Source of the DNA: Kutzneria viridogrisea
Lineage (GTDB): Bacteria; Actinomycetota; Actinomycetes; Mycobacteriales; Pseudonocardiaceae
Assembly: GCA_014138725.1 (NCBI GenBank)
Contig: JACJID010000002.1
Coordinates: 758,001-822,000, forward strand
DNA: 64,000 nt
Direction of reading: 5' to 3'
A program made the position numbers and the translations under genes. Below are positions 46,351 to 55,318 of this stretch, piece by piece. Position 1 is the first letter of the stretch, and each line of letters opens with the position of its first letter. The notes beneath the pieces are model-generated. The model made no database searches, was not told the DNA's origin, and saw only the letters and a program-made list of their open reading frames with translations.

Positions 46351-47190
46351 TCACGCGGCCTCCCGTTCCCCTGCGAGGTGGCGCTGGAACCATTCGGTGA
46401 CGGCCTCGTCCACGCGCAGGGCGTCCTCGTTCTGCGGGGCGGGTTCCACACCGGGTTCCTCGGCGAAGGAGTGCCCCATGTCGGGAATCACCGTGTGCCG
46501 CGTACGCCGCCCGAGTGAACCGGGCAGGACCGAGTGCAACTCGGCCAGCGGCTCGCGGAACTCGGGGTCGTCGAGTTCGCCGCCGAGCAGCAGCAGCGCC
46601 AGGCCCGGGTGCCGCCGCGCGATCTCCTCCGCGCGGGCGATCACGTCCAGGCGCGCGGCGGCGGCCTCGGCGGCTTCGGTCCACACGTAGGTGAAGCCGA
46701 AGACCTTCTCGGCGCTGTCCACCACCGGCTCGACCCGCACCACCGGGTTGATCACGGCGGCGGCCGTGACGGGCAGGTCCTGCTCCGCCAGCACGCGCAG
46801 CACGACCGCTCCGCCCGCGGAGCCGCCGACCAGCCCGAGCGGCCCTTCGCCGAGACCCAACTGAGCGCGGACCGCGGCGAGCGCGAGTGGGAACTCGGCG
46901 GCCGCCTGCCCCACAACAGGTTCCAGTAACCGCAGCACGTAGTCCTCGGCGGCCAACTCGCGCAGCGCGTCGAACCCGCCCGAGGGCAGCCGGGCACCGA
47001 ACAGGGGCAGGCCGAAGTAGACCCGCCACGCGTCCACTCCGGACAGTGGCAGCGCGGCTGCCAGCGCCGCCTCGCTGCGCGGGCTGTCCATCAGGTGCCA
47101 GGCCGCCACCAGAGGCGTGTCCTCGGCTGGGTTGTCAGGCGGCAGCACCACGTACGGCACCCCCGCGGCCATGCCCTCCTTGACGTTCAC
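46351..47190 (-). CDS. Alpha/beta-hydrolase (esterase/dienelactone-hydrolase-like)
   Basis: 279 residues from GTG 47190, with AGAGGGGA upstream. It starts MNVKEGMAAGVPYVVLPPDN, has a nucleophile elbow GLVGGSAGGAVVLRVLAEQD (Ser about 128) and the acid/His region LLLLGGELDDPEFREPL (Asp) and HTVIPDMGHSFAEEP (His, near the end). No signal peptide. Substrate unknown; the lid region (residues 40-95) is typical of small-ester hydrolases. It is convergent with nothing and stands alone, 70 bp before the TrmH remnant on the same strand. Confidence 0.85.
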   Translation of the reverse strand: MNVKEGMAAGVPYVVLPPDNPAEDTPLVAAWHLMDSPRSEAALAAALPLSGVDAWRVYFGLPLFGARLPSGGFDALRELAAEDYVLRLLEPVVGQAAAEFPLALAAVRAQLGLGEGPLGLVGGSAGGAVVLRVLAEQDLPVTAAAVINPVVRVEPVVDSAEKVFGFTYVWTEAAEAAAARLDVIARAEEIARRHPGLALLLLGGELDDPEFREPLAELHSVLPGSLGRRTRHTVIPDMGHSFAEEPGVEPAPQNEDALRVDEAVTEWFQRHLAGEREAA

Positions 47191-47358
47191 CGCAGTCCCC
47201 TCTCTCTCGTACGACGAGCCCTGGGACCACAGTGGCACGGGGGTCTGACAATTCCCGGCGCGCTCGCTGTGGGCGGACGGCCGATGCCCCTCCGGCCAAG
47301 CCTGCCGTGATCATCGATAGGGTGACGTCGTCACGCAACGAGAACGGGAGCTCACCGA

Positions 47359-47631
47359 ATGTCGATGCTGGGTCACGCAATCAGGTCCCTCGGAACGGTG
47401 ACGGTGGTGGCGGGCGTCACCGCGGTCGCACTCAGCGGGACCGCTCAGGCAGCGCCGTACGGGGGCGAGGCCGGGGGCAACACCAGCGGGCTCGGCGGCC
47501 TGATCGTGATCAACCCGCAGGGCAGCGACAGCCTGATCGAGATCGACCGCACCGCGAACATCAACCTCAGCCTGATCACCATCGGCAACCCGAGCGCGGG
47601 CAGCGACCACGACGGGGACGAGGCGGAGTAG
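47359..47631 (+). CDS. Small secreted protein, unknown function
   Basis: 90 residues from ATG 47359, GGGAG upstream. A signal peptide (residues 1-31: IRSLGTVTVVAGVTAVALSG, cleaved after AQA) leaves a mature chain of about 58 residues. It is rich in Gly, Asn and Ile with one repeat of short strands (LGGLIVINPQGSDSLIEIDR, INLSLITIGNPSAGSD) and an acidic end. No cysteines. It does not fit a chaplin. A palindrome GTGACGTCGTCAC (47322-47334) lies just upstream in the promoter region. Two hairpins follow its stop. Confidence 0.75.
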   Translation: MSMLGHAIRSLGTVTVVAGVTAVALSGTAQAAPYGGEAGGNTSGLGGLIVINPQGSDSLIEIDRTANINLSLITIGNPSAGSDHDGDEAE

Positions 47632-47645
47632 GCCCTCGGGCCAGC

Positions 47646-47662
47646 GCCGCACCGGGTGCGGC
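47646..47662 (+). terminator. Short terminator hairpin
   Basis: GCCGCAC-CGG-GTGCGGC forms a 7-bp perfect stem 15 bases after the stop of the small secreted protein gene and directly before the long palindrome. Confidence 0.6.
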
Positions 47663-47670
47663 GGCGCAGC

Positions 47671-47727
47671 ATGTCATGAAAGTGCCGTATGAGACATCTG
47701 GTGTCTCATACGGCACTTTCATGACAT
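47671..47727. repeat. Long perfect palindrome, dispersed GAAAGTGCCGT hairpin family
   Basis: The arms 47671-47696 and 47702-47727 are 26 bp each and perfectly complementary, around the loop TCTGG. The core ATGTCATGAAAGTGCCGTAT is shared with 59962-60014. It is placed between a gene end and the next promoter, where it could act as a bidirectional terminator. Confidence 0.9.
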
Positions 47728-47849
47728 TAGGGGTGCCCACCAGTGTCCGGCCGGTGACACGGCGTCCGCGAAGCTGAGAGGTACTTGAGGGAACCCAGTC
47801 TGTTCTGGCAGGTCAGGGACCGATCGGGGACCGGTGCCGTTCACCGGGT

Positions 47850-48770
47850 ATGAAGCGCCTGCCGACGACACTGGGACTGCTGGCCACCACCGCGGTCGTG
47901 GCGGTCGCAGTGAGCGTGTCCTCCCCCGTCGCCACGACGTTGGCCGCCGTCAAGCAGCCCGCGACGCCAACGACGACCAGCACCAGGCCGTCCGCGACGA
48001 CGACTCCACCGCAGACCACGACCACGACGACCACACCCCCGCGGGTGGACCCCGGTGTGCTGGCGCAGCAGGTGGTCTCGGCGGTGCAGTCCACGGCGCC
48101 GGGCAGCAAGGTGGGCCTGCTCGTGGTGGACACCAGCACCGGCACGACCCTGGCCTCGGCCAACGCCTCCGAGCAGTTCTACACCGCCTCGGTGGTGAAG
48201 CTGCTCATCGCGCTGGACCTGCTGAGCAGCCAGAACTGGGCGCCGGACGCGGACACCCAGGCCCGGGTGCACCAGATGCTGGCCTACAGCGACGACTCGA
48301 TCGCCGACGCGCTGTGGGACGCCGACGGCGGCAACTCGATCGTCAGCAGGGAGGTGGCCAGGATTGGCCTGACCGGCACCCAGCCACCGGATGACGAGAC
48401 GCAGTGGGGCGAGACCCTGATGACGGCGCAGGACGTGGCTGCGGTCTACCACTACATCACCACCGCCGTGCCGGAGCCCTCGCGCGGCCTGCTGCTGACC
48501 GCGTTGAGCGGGGCCGCGCAGACCGCGGCGGACGGCACCGACCAGTACTTCGGCATCCCGGACGCCCTGCCCGGCACCTCGTGGGCGATCAAGCAGGGCT
48601 GGATGCAGCTGTACACGGAGTCGGTGCTGAACACCACCGGCCTGGTCGGGCCGAACCTGCGTTATGCCTTGGTGCTGCTGGGATCCCTGCCCGCCGGGAC
48701 GAGCACCGCCACCGGTGACGCCGCACTCACCGCGGGTGTCGCCGCGCTACGCAGCACGGTCACGTCGTGA
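47850..48770 (+). CDS. Secreted serine hydrolase of the beta-lactamase/PBP-like fold
   Basis: 306 residues. Signal peptide MKRLPTTLGLLATTAVVAVA is followed by a Thr/Pro-rich wall linker (residues 35-66, long TTTTTT tract). The catalytic domain has SxxK in FYTASVVKLLIALDLL (Ser about 114), YSDDS in place of SDN (about 149-153) and IKQGW where KTG is expected, so the third motif is altered. Class A beta-lactamase-like members with non-canonical KTG include lipoprotein LppW-type proteins, which may not hydrolyse beta-lactams. Its 3' end overlaps the convergent MFS gene by 24 bp. Confidence 0.85.
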   Translation: MKRLPTTLGLLATTAVVAVAVSVSSPVATTLAAVKQPATPTTTSTRPSATTTPPQTTTTTTTPPRVDPGVLAQQVVSAVQSTAPGSKVGLLVVDTSTGTTLASANASEQFYTASVVKLLIALDLLSSQNWAPDADTQARVHQMLAYSDDSIADALWDADGGNSIVSREVARIGLTGTQPPDDETQWGETLMTAQDVAAVYHYITTAVPEPSRGLLLTALSGAAQTAADGTDQYFGIPDALPGTSWAIKQGWMQLYTESVLNTTGLVGPNLRYALVLLGSLPAGTSTATGDAALTAGVAALRSTVTS

Positions 48771-50120
48771 CAGCCACGCCACGGCTCCCGTTGCCAGCAA
48801 AGCGAAAACGCCCAGTCCCACGCACACGGTGCGCAGCGCCGAGGTGTACCCGGTGCCGGTCAACGCCCCGCCGCTGAGCCCGGCCAGCACCGCGCCGACC
48901 AGTGCGATGGCCACGGTCTCGTTGGCCAGCCGGGCGGTGTTGAACATGCCCGAGGCGGTACCGGACTTCTCCGGCGGCACGCTGCCGATGGCCAGCCCGT
49001 CATTGAGCCCGATGGACAAACCGAGTCCGGCACCGGTGAGCAGGAACGGCACGAGCAGCGCGAGCGGGGTGCTGTCCGGGCCGATCGTCACCAGCAGCAG
49101 CGCGCCGATGCCCGTGATGGCAACGGAACCGACCACCAGCGCGATCGGCGGCACGCGCGTGGCGAGCAGCCCGCCCAGTGTCGGCAGCACCACGGACGGC
49201 CCGGTCAGCATGAGCAGCCAGATCCCGGTCTGGCCCGCGCTCAGGTGCACCACCTCGATCAGGTAGGAGGGCAGGTACACCATCAGCGGGACCAGCACGA
49301 TCACGATCGCCCCCGCGGCGGCCGACAGGGCGAGGAACCGGCGGTTGGCGAGCAGGCCGAGGTCGAACAGCGGGTCCGGCTTGCGGCGTTCCACCCGCGT
49401 GAAGGCGAAGCCGAGCAGCAGCACAGCGGCGAAGGAGCCGAGGATCACCGGGCTGGTGAAGCCCAGGTCAGCGCCCTGCACCAGGGCGAAGATGAGCAGC
49501 AGCAAGGAGGTCGTGAACAGCGCGGCACCGGCCCAGTCCACGCGACGGCCCGGTTCCACCGGCACGACGGGCAGGGCGGGCACCAGCAGCAGCGCCACCA
49601 GTGCGAAGGCCGCGGGCACGCCGAACACCGCGCGCCAGCCCAGGCCGTCGACCAGCAGGCCGCCGATCGTCGGGCCGAAGGCCAGCCCGATGCCCAGAGC
49701 GGTGCCGAACAGCCCGAACACGCGGGCCCGCGCCGGACCGTCGAAGGTGGCGGCCAGCATCGAGGTGCCGCCGGTGACCGCCGCCGCGGCACCGATCCCG
49801 CCCAGTGCACGCACGAGGTCGAGCAGCAGGATGTCGCCCGCGAAGGCGCTCACCGCCCCGCACAGGCAGAACAGCGCCAGCCCGCACGCGTAGATCCGGC
49901 GTTTGCCGACCACGTCGGCCAGCGAGCCGGTGAACACCAGGAAGGCCGCGAAGCAGGCGTTGTAGCCGTTGACGACCCACTGCGTGGCGGCCAGTTCGGC
50001 GCCGAGATCGGCTCGGATCCCGGTCAGCGCGACGGAGGCGCCCGCGATGGTCAGTGGGAACATCACCGAGGACAGCAGGACCGCGGTCAGTACCAGTCCT
50101 GGCTTTCCCTTGTGGGCCAA
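48747..50120 (-). CDS. MFS multidrug transporter, DHA2 (EmrB/QacA) family
   Basis: 457 residues, TTG start 50120 with GGGGAG eight bases upstream. An out-of-frame GTG nearby is excluded. Around 14 membrane helices are visible, with the DHA2 motif A in loop 2-3 (GSLADVVGKRRIYACGLALF) and the antiporter motif C-like GIGLAFGPTIGGLLVDGLGW (helix 5). The substrate is a drug or metabolite exported with protons. It is a single gene. The upstream region to 50199 has no obvious TetR neighbour. Confidence 0.92.
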   Translation of the reverse strand: MAHKGKPGLVLTAVLLSSVMFPLTIAGASVALTGIRADLGAELAATQWVVNGYNACFAAFLVFTGSLADVVGKRRIYACGLALFCLCGAVSAFAGDILLLDLVRALGGIGAAAAVTGGTSMLAATFDGPARARVFGLFGTALGIGLAFGPTIGGLLVDGLGWRAVFGVPAAFALVALLLVPALPVVPVEPGRRVDWAGAALFTTSLLLLIFALVQGADLGFTSPVILGSFAAVLLLGFAFTRVERRKPDPLFDLGLLANRRFLALSAAAGAIVIVLVPLMVYLPSYLIEVVHLSAGQTGIWLLMLTGPSVVLPTLGGLLATRVPPIALVVGSVAITGIGALLLVTIGPDSTPLALLVPFLLTGAGLGLSIGLNDGLAIGSVPPEKSGTASGMFNTARLANETVAIALVGAVLAGLSGGALTGTGYTSALRTVCVGLGVFALLATGAVAWLSRRDRAA

Positions 50121-50198
50121 GTCACTCGCTCCCCAGGTCGACGTCGACCGGAGGCTAGCGAACGACGTTCGCCGCTGTCGCGTGATTTTTCGCCCGCC

Positions 50199-51008
50199 TC
50201 ACGGGGTGAGGTCGGCCGCGGTGATCCCGGCCAGCGCCCCGCGCAGCGTGGGCACCGCGCGCACGAGCTGCCGCGTGTACGGGTGCCGCGGGCGGCGGTA
50301 GACCTGCTCCACCGCACCCAGCTCCACCAGCTGCCCCGACTTGAGCACCGCCACGGTGTCGCACACGTGGCGGACCACCGACAGGTCGTGCGAGACGAAC
50401 ACCAGCGTGAGCGAGTAGCGATCAACCAGGTCCGACAACAGGTTCAGCACCTGCGCGCGTACCGAGACGTCCAGCGCGCTGACCGGTTCGTCGGCGATCA
50501 GCACCTGTGGGCGCGGGGCCAGCGCCCTGGCCAGGCAGATGCGCTGGCGCTGGCCGCCGGAGAACTGGTGCGGGTAGCGGTCCGCGGCGCTCGCGGGCAG
50601 CCCGACGGCGGCCAGCACCTCGGCCACCCGCTCGGCACGTCCAGGGATGCGCTGCGCCACAAGGGGTTCCGCGATGATGTCGGCGACCCGCATCCTCGGG
50701 TCGAGCGAGCCCATCGGGTCCTGGAACACCACCTGCAGGCGGCTGCGCAGGAAGTCCAGGTCCCGCTGGCGACGGCCGGAGACCAGCTGCCCGTCGAACC
50801 GGACCGCTCCGCTGCTGGGACTGTCCAGACCAGCCAGCAGACGGACCAATGTGGACTTTCCCGAACCGGACTCGCCGACCACGCCAAAGCGTTGTCCCGC
50901 AACGACTTCGAAGGACACCTCGTGCAGGGCGCGCACCTGCGGGCGCGGCCCGAACGGGGTGCTGCGCGGGCGGCGGTAGCTGCGGCTGAGCTCCTCGGCG
51001 ACGATCAC
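50199..51008 (-). CDS. Peptide ABC transporter ATPase (DppF/OppF-like)
   Basis: 269 residues, GTG 51008, last gene of the importer operon. Walker A GVVGESGSGKSTLVRLLAG (about 43-61), ABC signature FSGGQRQRICLARALAP, Walker B VLIADEPVSALDVSVRAQVL and switch His in LVFVSHDLSVV. The Pep-type C-terminal end, YTRQLVRAVP, is present. It overlaps dppD by 4 bp. Pairs with the DppD-like subunit to energise uptake. Confidence 0.95.
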   Translation of the reverse strand: MIVAEELSRSYRRPRSTPFGPRPQVRALHEVSFEVVAGQRFGVVGESGSGKSTLVRLLAGLDSPSSGAVRFDGQLVSGRRQRDLDFLRSRLQVVFQDPMGSLDPRMRVADIIAEPLVAQRIPGRAERVAEVLAAVGLPASAADRYPHQFSGGQRQRICLARALAPRPQVLIADEPVSALDVSVRAQVLNLLSDLVDRYSLTLVFVSHDLSVVRHVCDTVAVLKSGQLVELGAVEQVYRRPRHPYTRQLVRAVPTLRGALAGITAADLTP

Positions 51009-51961
51009 GAGTCACCGCCGACCGGGTGCCAGCAGGCGTGGCCGTGGTCGGGGACGCCGGTCCACGGGGGCAGGTCCGCGCACTGCTCGTCGGCGCGACC
51101 GCAGCGGGTGCGGAACACGCAGCCGGACGGGAATTCCCCTGCCGCGGGAACGGTTCCGGGGATCGCGTGCAGGCGGCCGTGCTCGTCGGTGGACTCCAGG
51201 TCGGAGGCGTCGAGCAGGCCGCGCGTGTAGTGGTGCCGAGGCTCGGTCAGCACCTCGCGGACCGGACCCGCCTCCACGACGCGCCCGCCGTACATCACCA
51301 GCACCCGCTCGCACACCGTTGCCACGACGGCCAGGTCGTGCGTGATGAACAGCAGGGCCGCGCCGCGTTCGGCGACACCGGCCAGGATCAGCTCCAGCAA
51401 CTGCGCCTGCACCGTGACGTCCAGCGCGGTCGTGGGCTCGTCGCAGACCAGCACGTCCGGGTCGTTGGCCAGCGCCATGGCCAGCAGCACGCGCTGGCGC
51501 TGGCCGCCGGAGAGCTGGTGCGGGTAGGCCCTGGCCAGGGTCGCGACCTCGGGCAGGCGCACCTGTTCCAGCAGGCGCAGGGCATCGGCCTCGACCAGCA
51601 CGCGGTCCCGGCCCGGGTGGTGCACCTCGCGGGCCTCGGCGACCTGGTCGATGACCCGCATCGCCGGGTTCAGCGCGGTCATCGGCTCCTGGAACACCAT
51701 GGCCAGCCGCGAGCCGCGCAGCTTCGTCAGCAGACGTTCCGGTGCGCCAACGAGTTCGTGCTCCACCCCGGCCACGCGGACCGAGCCACTGGCGGTCAGC
51801 TCCTCGGGCAGCAGGCCCAGCAGGGCGGTGGCAGTCAACGACTTGCCCGAGCCGGATTCCCCAATCAGGCCAACGCGTTCGCCCGCACTGACGGTGAACG
51901 AGACCTCGGTGACCAGGTCCAGTTCACCCGCGCGCACGCCGAGCCGGTCAACGGCCAGCAT
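51005..51961 (-). CDS. Peptide ABC transporter ATPase (DppD/OppD-like)
   Basis: 318 residues, ATG 51961. Walker A GLIGESGSGKSLTATALLGL, signature LSGGQRQRVLLAMALANDPD, Walker B VLVCDEPTTALDVTVQAQLL, switch His in LFITHDLAVV. The C-terminal oligopeptide-transport extension has the Cys-rich FPSGCVFRTRCGRADEQCAD that can hold an Fe-S cluster in DppD/OppD proteins. It overlaps dppC by 14 bp and dppF by 4 bp. Confidence 0.95.
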   Translation of the reverse strand: MLAVDRLGVRAGELDLVTEVSFTVSAGERVGLIGESGSGKSLTATALLGLLPEELTASGSVRVAGVEHELVGAPERLLTKLRGSRLAMVFQEPMTALNPAMRVIDQVAEAREVHHPGRDRVLVEADALRLLEQVRLPEVATLARAYPHQLSGGQRQRVLLAMALANDPDVLVCDEPTTALDVTVQAQLLELILAGVAERGAALLFITHDLAVVATVCERVLVMYGGRVVEAGPVREVLTEPRHHYTRGLLDASDLESTDEHGRLHAIPGTVPAAGEFPSGCVFRTRCGRADEQCADLPPWTGVPDHGHACWHPVGGDS

Positions 51962-52766
51962 CGCCCACCCCCTTCAGCCTCGGGTCCAGCCGGTCCCGCA
52001 GCCCGTCGCCGAGCAGCGAGAAACCCAGCACCGCCAAGGCGATCGCCACACCCGGCACGACCACCAGCCGGGGCTGCACGGCCAACAGCTCCTGGGACTC
52101 CTGCAACATCCGGCCCCAGGACGGGGTCGGCGGCTGGGTGCCCAGCCCCAGGAAGGACAGCGCGGCCTCGGCCAGCACCGCGATGCCGAAGGACACCGAG
52201 GACTGCACGATCAGCAGCCCGGCGACGTTGGGCAGCACGTGCCGCACGGAGATCGCCAGCGGGCGGCGCCCGGCGGAACGGGCCGCCAGCACGTACTCGG
52301 TGGTGAGCACCTGCATCGCCGCCGCCCTTGCCACGCGGGCGAAGGAGGGCACGGTGGCCACCCCGATCGCGATCATCGCGGTGCCCGTGCTCGCACCGAA
52401 CCCGGCCCCGAGCATGATCGCCAGCAGCAGCGCGGGAAAGGCCAGCACGAGGTCGTTGACGCGGGCGACCAGCTCGCCCAGCCAGCGCGGGCCGCTCGCC
52501 GCGAGCAGCCCGAGCGGGGTGCCCACGAGGGCCGCCACGCCCACGGCCACGAGGCCCACGTACAGGGTGGTCCGGGCGCCGACCATCAGCTGGCTCGCCA
52601 CGTCCCGCCCGAACCGGTCCGTGCCCAGCCAGTGCGCCCAGTCCACGCCGCGCAGCCGCAGCGCCGCGTCGACCAGGGTCGGGTCGTACGGGGTCCACAG
52701 GAAGGACAGCAGGGCCGCCAGCACGATGAGGCCGACGAGCGCGCCGCCCAGGACCAGACTCCTCAT
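51948..52766 (-). CDS. Peptide ABC transporter permease (DppC-like)
   Basis: 272 residues from ATG 52766, which overlaps the dppB stop (ATGA). It has six membrane helices, an early cytoplasmic segment HWLGTDRFGRDVASQLMVGA typical of DppC/OppC, and the EAA loop RSAGRRPLAISVRHVLPNVA that contacts the ATPase. Mid-protein motif AALSFLGLGTQPPTPSWGRM is characteristic of the family. Confidence 0.95.
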   Translation of the reverse strand: MRSLVLGGALVGLIVLAALLSFLWTPYDPTLVDAALRLRGVDWAHWLGTDRFGRDVASQLMVGARTTLYVGLVAVGVAALVGTPLGLLAASGPRWLGELVARVNDLVLAFPALLLAIMLGAGFGASTGTAMIAIGVATVPSFARVARAAAMQVLTTEYVLAARSAGRRPLAISVRHVLPNVAGLLIVQSSVSFGIAVLAEAALSFLGLGTQPPTPSWGRMLQESQELLAVQPRLVVVPGVAIALAVLGFSLLGDGLRDRLDPRLKGVGDAGR

Positions 52767-53701
52767 GCACGCCTCAACTTCGGGTCCAGGACCGCGTACA
52801 GCACGTCCACCAGGAAGTTCACCAGCAGCACGGCGACCACCAGCAGCATCACCACGTCCTGCACCACGACCAGGTCCCTGGTCCCCACCGCGTCCAGCAA
52901 CAGGCTGCCCAGCCCCGGCACGACGAACACCCGCTCGATGATCACGGCACCGACCAGCAGGGTGGCCAGTTGCAGGCCCAGCACGGTGACCACCGGCACG
53001 GCCGCGTTGCGCAGCCCGTGCCGGACGAGCGCGCGGACCGGCCCGAGCCCCTTGGCGCGCGCCGTGCGCAGGTAGTCCGCGCGCAGCACGTCCAGCACGG
53101 CGGACCGCACGTAGCGGGTGAGCACGGCGGCCTGCACCAGCCCGAGGGAGAGCGCGGGCAGCACGAGCCCGCGCAGGAAGGCGCCGAAGTCGGCGTTGGG
53201 CGGGGTCCAGCCGCCGGAGGGCAGCAGGCGCAGGTGCACCGCGAACACCTCGACGAGCAGGATCCCGGCGAGGAAACCCGGCACGGCGGCGCCGAGCTGG
53301 CTGGCCGCCGACACGAGCACCCCGCTGGTCCTGCGGTGCCGCACCGCCGCGAACGCGCCCAGCGGCACGGCCACCAGCGCCGCGATGACCATCGCCGTAC
53401 CGACCAGCCAGAGCGTCACCTCGAACCGGTCCAGCAGGCGCGGGGCGATCGGCTCGCCGGTGACGTAGGAGCGGCCCAGGTCCCCGCTGAGCAGCCCGCC
53501 CAGCCAGTCCGCGTACTGCACCGGCAGCGGCCGGTCGGTGCCGAACTCGTGGCGTGCCTTGGCCAGCAGCTCCGGTGTGGCGTTCACGCCCAGTGCGACC
53601 TGCGCCGGGTCGCCGGGCAGGACCGCGAGCAGGGCGAAGACCACCAGCGAGGCGACCGCCGTCGTCACCAGCAGGATCACCGCCCTGCGCAGCACGATCA
53701 C
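52763..53701 (-). CDS. Peptide ABC transporter permease (DppB-like)
   Basis: 312 residues, GTG 53701, overlapping the substrate-binding protein stop by 4 bp. Six membrane helices, a large periplasmic loop after helix 1 (LPGDPAQVALGVNATPELLA), LGRSYVTGEPIAPRLLDRF, and EAA loop TARAKGLGPVRALVRHGLRN. The ending LVNFLVDVLYAVLDPKLRRA is the standard DppB C-terminus. Confidence 0.95.
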   Translation of the reverse strand: MIVLRRAVILLVTTAVASLVVFALLAVLPGDPAQVALGVNATPELLAKARHEFGTDRPLPVQYADWLGGLLSGDLGRSYVTGEPIAPRLLDRFEVTLWLVGTAMVIAALVAVPLGAFAAVRHRRTSGVLVSAASQLGAAVPGFLAGILLVEVFAVHLRLLPSGGWTPPNADFGAFLRGLVLPALSLGLVQAAVLTRYVRSAVLDVLRADYLRTARAKGLGPVRALVRHGLRNAAVPVVTVLGLQLATLLVGAVIIERVFVVPGLGSLLLDAVGTRDLVVVQDVVMLLVVAVLLVNFLVDVLYAVLDPKLRRA

Positions 53702-55185
53702 GAGGCCCTGCCGAGGTTTGACAGGTCAAAGGAGTCACTGACCTGGTCGCGGGCCAATCCGGTGATGCCCGCCTTGGCCACGACCAGGTTCGGCAGCAGG
53801 AACAGCCAGTCCGCCGCGGCGTCCTCGCTGATCGTGCTCGCGACCTGACGCAGCCCGCTGACCTGCTGCTCGGGCGTGCCCGCGTCGGCCTGGGCCAGCA
53901 GGGCGCCCACCCTCGGGTTGCGGTAGCCCCAGTAGTAGTTCGGGTTGCCGAACGTGGCCAGGTCGTGCGGTTCCACGTGGGCCACGATCGACATGTCGTA
54001 GTCGTGACCGGAGAAGACCTCCTTGAGCCAGACGGCCGGGAAGTCCAGTTCCTCGATGTTCGCGGTGACCCCCACCTTCGCCAGGTCCGAACGGATCACC
54101 TGCGCGCTGTCCACGGCGTAGGGCAGGTTCGGCACTCGCAGGCGCAGCACGGGGTGCGGCTGCCCGGCCTGCGCGAGCAGCTCGCGGGCGCGGTCAGGGT
54201 CGTACGGGTAGCGGTTGGACAGGTCCTCGTACCAGGGGTCCGAGGGCGGCACCATGCTGCCGATCAGCAGCCCCTTGCCCGCCCAGGCAGTGGCCAGCAG
54301 GGCGCGGCGGTCGATGGCGTAGGTCAGGGCCTGCCGCACCCGCTTGTCCGACAGCGGGGCCCGCGCGTTGTTGAACGACAGCACGACCTCGCCGGTGGTC
54401 GTGCCCTGCACCACCGTGAACCGGTCGTCGGTCTCGAAGCGGGACAGCGAGTCCGGGGTCTGCACCGAGCTGATCACGTCGATTCCGTTGCTGAGCAGGG
54501 CGTTGTTCAGCGCCGTCGGGTCGGCGAAGTACTTCAGCACGACCGTGCCGAAGGTCGGTTTCGGACCCCAGTAGCGCGGGTTCGCCTTGAGCACCAGGGA
54601 ATCGCCCCGGTTGAACCGGTCGAGTTGGTACGGGCCCGTGCCGATCGGGGTGGTGCGGAGGTCCGCTGTGCCGGTCGGGGTGAACATGGCCCCGACCCGG
54701 CCCGCCATGGCGAACAGCCAGTTGTTGCTGGGCTTGGACAGGACGACCCGGGCGTGGTCGGGCGCGACCGCGTCCACGTGGTCGACCACGTCCATCGACG
54801 CCTTGGTCGACACGGTCCACGCGGTCTTGACCCGGTTGATGCTGAACTTCACGTCCTCGGCGGTGAAGTGCGCGCCGTTGGTGAAGGTGGCGTCGTCACG
54901 GAGTTGGAAGTCGTAGGTGCGGCGGTCCTCGCTCAGCGTCCAGGACTTCGCCAGCAGCGGCACGACCTTGCCCTGGGCGTCGAGCCGGACCAGGCCCTGG
55001 TACACGTTGTAGAGCAGCGCCTGCGGGATGGCCGCGCCGTCCGTGCTGGTGAAGTCCAGGTTGGCGGGTTCCGCACTGAAGCCGATCGTGATCGTGGCGG
55101 CACTCGGCGAGGAGTAGGCGGTGGAGCCCGCCGAGCACGCCGTGAGCGTGATCAGCACCGCGATCGCCAGCAGGGCTCGGAGCAC
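53698..55185 (-). CDS. Peptide-binding lipoprotein of the ABC importer (SBP_bac_5)
   Basis: 495 residues from GTG 55185. This start gives LRALLAIAVLITLTACSAGS, a lipoprotein signal with lipobox LTAC (Cys near 17), so the protein is anchored outside. Longer in-frame starts would spoil the signal. SBP_bac_5 features include ITIGFSAEPANLDFTSTDGA, LYNVYQGLVRLDAQGKVVPL, LSFNNARAPLSDKRVRQALT and AIDRRALLATAWAGKGLLIG. First gene of the five-gene operon; divergent from the HNH gene. 55186-55318 probably contains both promoters, but I see no clear boxes. Confidence 0.94.
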   Translation of the reverse strand: MLRALLAIAVLITLTACSAGSTAYSSPSAATITIGFSAEPANLDFTSTDGAAIPQALLYNVYQGLVRLDAQGKVVPLLAKSWTLSEDRRTYDFQLRDDATFTNGAHFTAEDVKFSINRVKTAWTVSTKASMDVVDHVDAVAPDHARVVLSKPSNNWLFAMAGRVGAMFTPTGTADLRTTPIGTGPYQLDRFNRGDSLVLKANPRYWGPKPTFGTVVLKYFADPTALNNALLSNGIDVISSVQTPDSLSRFETDDRFTVVQGTTTGEVVLSFNNARAPLSDKRVRQALTYAIDRRALLATAWAGKGLLIGSMVPPSDPWYEDLSNRYPYDPDRARELLAQAGQPHPVLRLRVPNLPYAVDSAQVIRSDLAKVGVTANIEELDFPAVWLKEVFSGHDYDMSIVAHVEPHDLATFGNPNYYWGYRNPRVGALLAQADAGTPEQQVSGLRQVASTISEDAAADWLFLLPNLVVAKAGITGLARDQVSDSFDLSNLGRAS

Positions 55186-55318
55186 GGTGATCAGCTTAGT
55201 GGGCCGGGGTGTGGTGGGCGGCGTAGCCCATCGCCTCCCCCAGAAAAACCACTCCCGAGATTCGGCCAACACCCCTTTTCACTCTTCCGTGTCCGCTATT
55301 CGGAGTAGAATCGGTGGC

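Noticed and set aside
47359-47631. Chaplin-like surface protein
   Set aside because: It is short and secreted, but lacks the chaplin domain pattern and cysteines.
47850-48770. Active class A beta-lactamase
   Set aside because: SxxK is present, but the SDN and KTG motifs are replaced (YSDDS, KQG), so antibiotic hydrolysis should not be assumed.
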